A DNA stretch of 64,000 nucleotides from Firm-04 sp045600205 (GTDB taxonomy: Bacteria; Bacillota; Clostridia; Oscillospirales; Ruminococcaceae). Position 1 is the stretch's first letter, and every line of letters starts with the position of its first letter. The notes under the pieces are model-generated. The model was not told the origin of the DNA. It ran no database searches and worked only from the letters and a program-made list of their open reading frames with translations. The stretch spans positions 1 through 64,000 of the forward strand of contig JAZRXM010000016.1 in the NCBI GenBank assembly GCA_045600205.1. Direction: 5' to 3'. Positions 61,504 through 64,000 of the stretch are shown here, piece by piece. The position numbers and the translations under genes were made by a program.

Positions 61504-61532
61504 TTGATTATCTTGCAAAAATGTGCTAGAAT
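61504..61532 (+). promoter_or_regulatory. SigA promoter of the GH25 lysozyme gene
   Basis: TTGATT (61504-61509), a 17-bp spacer and TAGAAT (61527-61532). Confidence 0.78.
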
Positions 61533-61577
61533 ATAAAAAACCTATCCACATGGGACAAACAGAAAGGAGAGTGTCCT

Positions 61578-62933
61578 ATGCAACGAATGTTTCTGAGCAA
61601 ATTGCGTCGTGCTGCGGCGTTGGGCGTTTCAGCGATGCTCTCCGTATCGCTGCTGAGCACATCGGTTTTCGCGGAAGGCTCGCTCCCTGCGGAGGACCGC
61701 AACGGCGACGGCATCATCAATGTATTTGACTATGTGCTGGAAAAGCGCGATACCGTGGATGCCTGCTCGCCCTTTACGCTGGATATTTCGGATGCGACAG
61801 GCATTGCAGGGGAAACCGTCTGGCTGGATGTATCCATTGAGAATAATCCGGGGCTAACCAATGTCAGCTTTATGTTGGGCTACAATCCTGAATTGAAGCC
61901 GTTTCTGAACGGGGAGCAGCTTCTCGATTATTTTGAGGGTGAGGTCGCAGAATCCTATGGCACGGCGATTTCGCTGTATGCACCCGATTCGAAGATCACC
62001 TGCATTTCGCCGATTTCAGAGGAGCCGCTGACCATCAACGGCAATGTGGCACGTATCGGTTTTACGATTCCGCGTAATGCGAAAACAGGCGACATTTACA
62101 CGGTCATCTTCAAAAAGGTATCCTGCCGCACGGAGGGCGGACAACTTCTGAAATCTTATCTGATCGGCAGGGGAGATATTACGGTTGCGGCAGGCGCAAG
62201 GTGGACTTCTACGCCGCGCATGGCGAAAAGCTGGGGCATTGACGTATCCCAGTGGCAGGACGATGTGGATTTCGAAGCCGTGCGCAGAAACGGTGTGGAA
62301 TTTGTTATGCTGCGTGCCGGCTATGGCAGCTTTACGAAGCAGGTAGATACCAAATTCTATGAGTACTACGATGCTGCAAAAGCGGCGGGACTCCCTGTCG
62401 GTGCTTATTGGTTTTCCTACGCGCTGACGCCGGAAGCGGCAGTCAAAGAAGCAGAGGTCTGCATGGAGATCCTTGGTGACCGCAGCTTTGAATTCCCGAT
62501 CGCGTTTGATATTGAGTACAAAAAGCAATTGCAGCTTTCGGCAGCGGATTTCTCTGCGGTTGTGGATGCATTTTGTACCACGATGGAGCGCAACGGCTAC
62601 TACGTTGTGGTGTACAGTTCTGCATCGCCGCTGAATACGCTGCTGAAACAGAGCGTGCGCGAAAAGCATGATGTCTGGGTGGCAAATTACAATGTCGCAA
62701 AGCCGATTTACACGGGTCGCTACGGAATGTGGCAGTTCAGTTCCACGGGCGCAATTGACGGCATCAAGGGCGATGTGGATCTGGATTACGCCTACGAGGA
62801 TTATGCATCGCTGATGAATGCAACGCATCTGAACAAATGCGGTGTGGTGGAAGAAGAACCGCAGGAGGATGCATCTGAAGCGAAAACCACAGAGGAAATC
62901 CTTCCAGAACCTGCAACGGAAGATACTGAATAA
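61578..62933 (+). CDS. Secreted GH25 lysozyme with half-dockerin and cohesin-like modules
   Basis: The 451-aa protein has a signal peptide (about 1-32, ending VFA) and one calcium-loop dockerin half (DRNGDGIINVFDYVLEKR, 40-57). A cohesin-like beta domain covers about 66-212 (GETVWLDVSIENNPGL, then FMLGYNPELKPF). A GH25 muramidase domain covers about 217-430. The catalytic acids fit the family: Asp in WGIDVSQWQ and the Asp and Glu in IAFDIEYK. It should cut peptidoglycan between MurNAc and GlcNAc. The C-terminal 25 residues are acidic and Thr/Pro-rich, with no anchor. AAAGGAGAG precedes the ATG. It has its own promoter and terminator. Confidence 0.92.
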   Translation: MQRMFLSKLRRAAALGVSAMLSVSLLSTSVFAEGSLPAEDRNGDGIINVFDYVLEKRDTVDACSPFTLDISDATGIAGETVWLDVSIENNPGLTNVSFMLGYNPELKPFLNGEQLLDYFEGEVAESYGTAISLYAPDSKITCISPISEEPLTINGNVARIGFTIPRNAKTGDIYTVIFKKVSCRTEGGQLLKSYLIGRGDITVAAGARWTSTPRMAKSWGIDVSQWQDDVDFEAVRRNGVEFVMLRAGYGSFTKQVDTKFYEYYDAAKAAGLPVGAYWFSYALTPEAAVKEAEVCMEILGDRSFEFPIAFDIEYKKQLQLSAADFSAVVDAFCTTMERNGYYVVVYSSASPLNTLLKQSVREKHDVWVANYNVAKPIYTGRYGMWQFSSTGAIDGIKGDVDLDYAYEDYASLMNATHLNKCGVVEEEPQEDASEAKTTEEILPEPATEDTE

Positions 62934-62937
62934 CCAA

Positions 62938-62982
62938 CAAAATGCTGCTTTCGGAGCGTTCCGATGGCAGCATTTCTTTTAT
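62938..62982 (+). terminator. Terminator of the GH25 gene
   Basis: AAATGCTGC (62940-62948) pairs with GCAGCATTT (62967-62975), with inner pairing of CGGA and TCCG, followed by CTTTTATT. Confidence 0.82.
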
Positions 62983-62983
62983 T

Positions 62984-63027
62984 ATATGAAAAAAGACGCT
63001 CTGTCCATACAGACAAAGCGTCTTTTG
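62984..63027 (-). terminator. Terminator of rplJ-rplL
   Basis: AAAAGACGCT (62991-63000) pairs with AGCGTCTTTT (63017-63026), with inner CTGT/ACAG pairing. The minus strand continues TTCATAT after a run of T. Confidence 0.82.
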
Positions 63028-63039
63028 AAAAAGCATGAA

Positions 63040-63414
63040 TTACTTCAGCTCGATGGTTGCGCCTGCTTCTTCCAGAGCCTTCTTGAGTTCCTCAGCCTCT
63101 GCCTTCGGAACAGCCTCTTTCAGGGTGCAAGGAGCACCTTCAACAGCAGCCTTTGCCTCTTTCAGACCAAGACCAAGGATGTCCTTAACAGCCTTGATGA
63201 CGCCCATCTTAGCATCGCCGAAGGATGCCAGAACAACGTCAAAGTCGGTCTTCTCAGCAGCAGCAGCAGCGCCTGCACCAGCAGCAGGACCAGCAGCAGC
63301 AACAACAGCGGTAACACCAAACTCTTCCTGAATAGCCTCGACCAGCTCAGCCAGTTCGAGAACGGAGAGTGCCTTGATATCTTCGATAAACTTCATAGTC
63401 TTTTCGGAAGCCAT
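63040..63414 (-). CDS. rplL: 50S ribosomal protein L7/L12
   Basis: L7/L12 forms the flexible stalk that recruits translational GTPases. The 124-aa protein has an N-terminal dimerisation domain (about 1-36), an Ala/Gly-rich hinge (about 38-53) and the C-terminal factor-binding domain (FDVVLASFGDAKMGVIKAVKD, then GLGLKEAKAAVEGAP in shortened citation). It lies 60 bp after rplJ and is the last gene before the terminator. GGAGA precedes the ATG. Confidence 0.97.
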   Translation of the reverse strand: MASEKTMKFIEDIKALSVLELAELVEAIQEEFGVTAVVAAAGPAAGAGAAAAAEKTDFDVVLASFGDAKMGVIKAVKDILGLGLKEAKAAVEGAPCTLKEAVPKAEAEELKKALEEAGATIELK

Positions 63415-63474
63415 GATAGAAATCTCCTTTTCATAAATAAAATTCAGTTTTGATAATGGGGAAGAAGCACAAAA

Positions 63475-63984
63475 TTATGCAGCTTCTTCGTTCTTCTTGT
63501 CCACGAGAGCCTGGAGCGTTGCAGCCAGCTTCTGCATCGGACCCTGGAGAGAACCGACGAGCTGTGCGAGCAGGACATCCTTGGACGGGATTTTGGAGAG
63601 AGCCATGATCTTGTTTGCGTCATAGACCTCACCATCGACAAAGCCACCCTTGAGGGAGAACTTGCCATCGGACTTCTCAGCGTACTCACCGAGAAGACGA
63701 GCAGCAACGGTCTGGTCGCTCTCAGAGATCGCGATTGCGGTGGAACCTTCCAGAACTTCGTCAAACTGTTCGAAACCGATATTGTGCATTGCAAAACGGA
63801 TCAGGGTGTTCTTCTGAACCATGTAGGTGACGCCTGCCTCACGCAGCTCCTTACGAAGCTTGGTGTCATCGGCAACGCTGATACCCTTGTAGTCAACGAG
63901 GACACAAGCAGCAGCGTTCTTCAGCAGCTCGGTCAGATTTTCAACCTTAGCCTGTTTGCTCTGCAGAACCTTTTCACTCGGCAT
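63475..63984 (-). CDS. rplJ: 50S ribosomal protein L10
   Basis: L10 anchors the L7/L12 dimers on 23S rRNA. The 169-aa protein has the rRNA-binding N-terminal domain (ACVLVDYKGISVADDTKLRK, then MVQKNTLIRFA) and a C-terminal helix that binds L7/L12 dimers. A full ribosome binding site (GGAGGTGAAAAATTC) precedes the ATG at 63984. The L10 leader that usually autoregulates this operon would lie beyond the right edge and cannot be seen. Confidence 0.97.
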   Translation of the reverse strand: MPSEKVLQSKQAKVENLTELLKNAAACVLVDYKGISVADDTKLRKELREAGVTYMVQKNTLIRFAMHNIGFEQFDEVLEGSTAIAISESDQTVAARLLGEYAEKSDGKFSLKGGFVDGEVYDANKIMALSKIPSKDVLLAQLVGSLQGPMQKLAATLQALVDKKNEEAA

Positions 63985-64000
63985 GAATTTTTCACCTCCG

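Overview
The window looks like chromosome of a Ruminococcus-like member of the Oscillospirales (Firmicutes/Bacillota). Evidence: a Gram-positive PolC-type replicative polymerase, a T-box riboswitch on valS, a short HisG with HisZ, a homodimeric glycyl-tRNA synthetase, strong SigA-type promoters and AGGAGG-type ribosome binding sites, a one-domain DUF3789-like microprotein, and secreted proteins that combine dockerin-like and cohesin-like modules, as in cellulolytic or amylolytic ruminococci. The species is inferred, not proven. I see no prophage, integrase, insertion sequence or CRISPR array.

Layout. 1-480: the tail of an unidentified gene, its terminator and a cluster of small hairpins. 478-8625 (minus): the histidine operon hisZ-G-D-C-B-H-A-F, preceded by two tandem paralogous membrane-anchored proteins with a long palindrome upstream. 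8713-14352 (minus): an amidohydrolase gene followed by polC. 14425-14665: a MITE-like element with about 35-bp terminal inverted repeats. 14681-16411 (minus): an ACT-domain protein and homoserine dehydrogenase. 16654-19651 (minus): valS with its T-box leader. 19710-25068: an SH3-like lipoprotein, a nucleotidyltransferase, glycyl-tRNA synthetase, rpsB and tsf. 25090-30594 (mostly minus): a possible 58-aa gene, an MscS channel, a metallophosphoesterase, ligA, a cysteine-rich protein, then hisI-hisE under their own promoter.

30650-33378 (plus): a cytoplasmic LacI-type sensor fused to GGDEF, with an AlkD-like gene behind it. 33430-35304 (minus): a wall-anchored choice-of-anchor-A protein with a very long threonine tract. 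35493-41974 (plus): pyrH-frr-uppS-cdsA-dxr-rseP-ispG, joining translation, envelope lipid and isoprenoid functions. With rpsB-tsf and polC these are the dispersed parts of what is one superoperon in many Firmicutes.

42163-57680: an acetyltransferase, a DUF3789-like microprotein and two giant secreted proteins encoded by overlapping genes: a 2831-aa multidomain protein with dockerin-like modules at both ends, and a 2015-aa leucine-rich-repeat protein with ten 48-bp coding repeats. 57775-61288: an ABC exporter, a U32-like protein, an uncertain 90-aa frame and tRNA-Thr. 61504-62933: a GH25 lysozyme carrying a cohesin-like domain and a half dockerin. 63040-63984 (minus): rplJ-rplL. The most unusual material is the secreted set (33430-35187, 43141-57680, 61578-62933), the LacI-GGDEF fusion and the inverted-repeat element.
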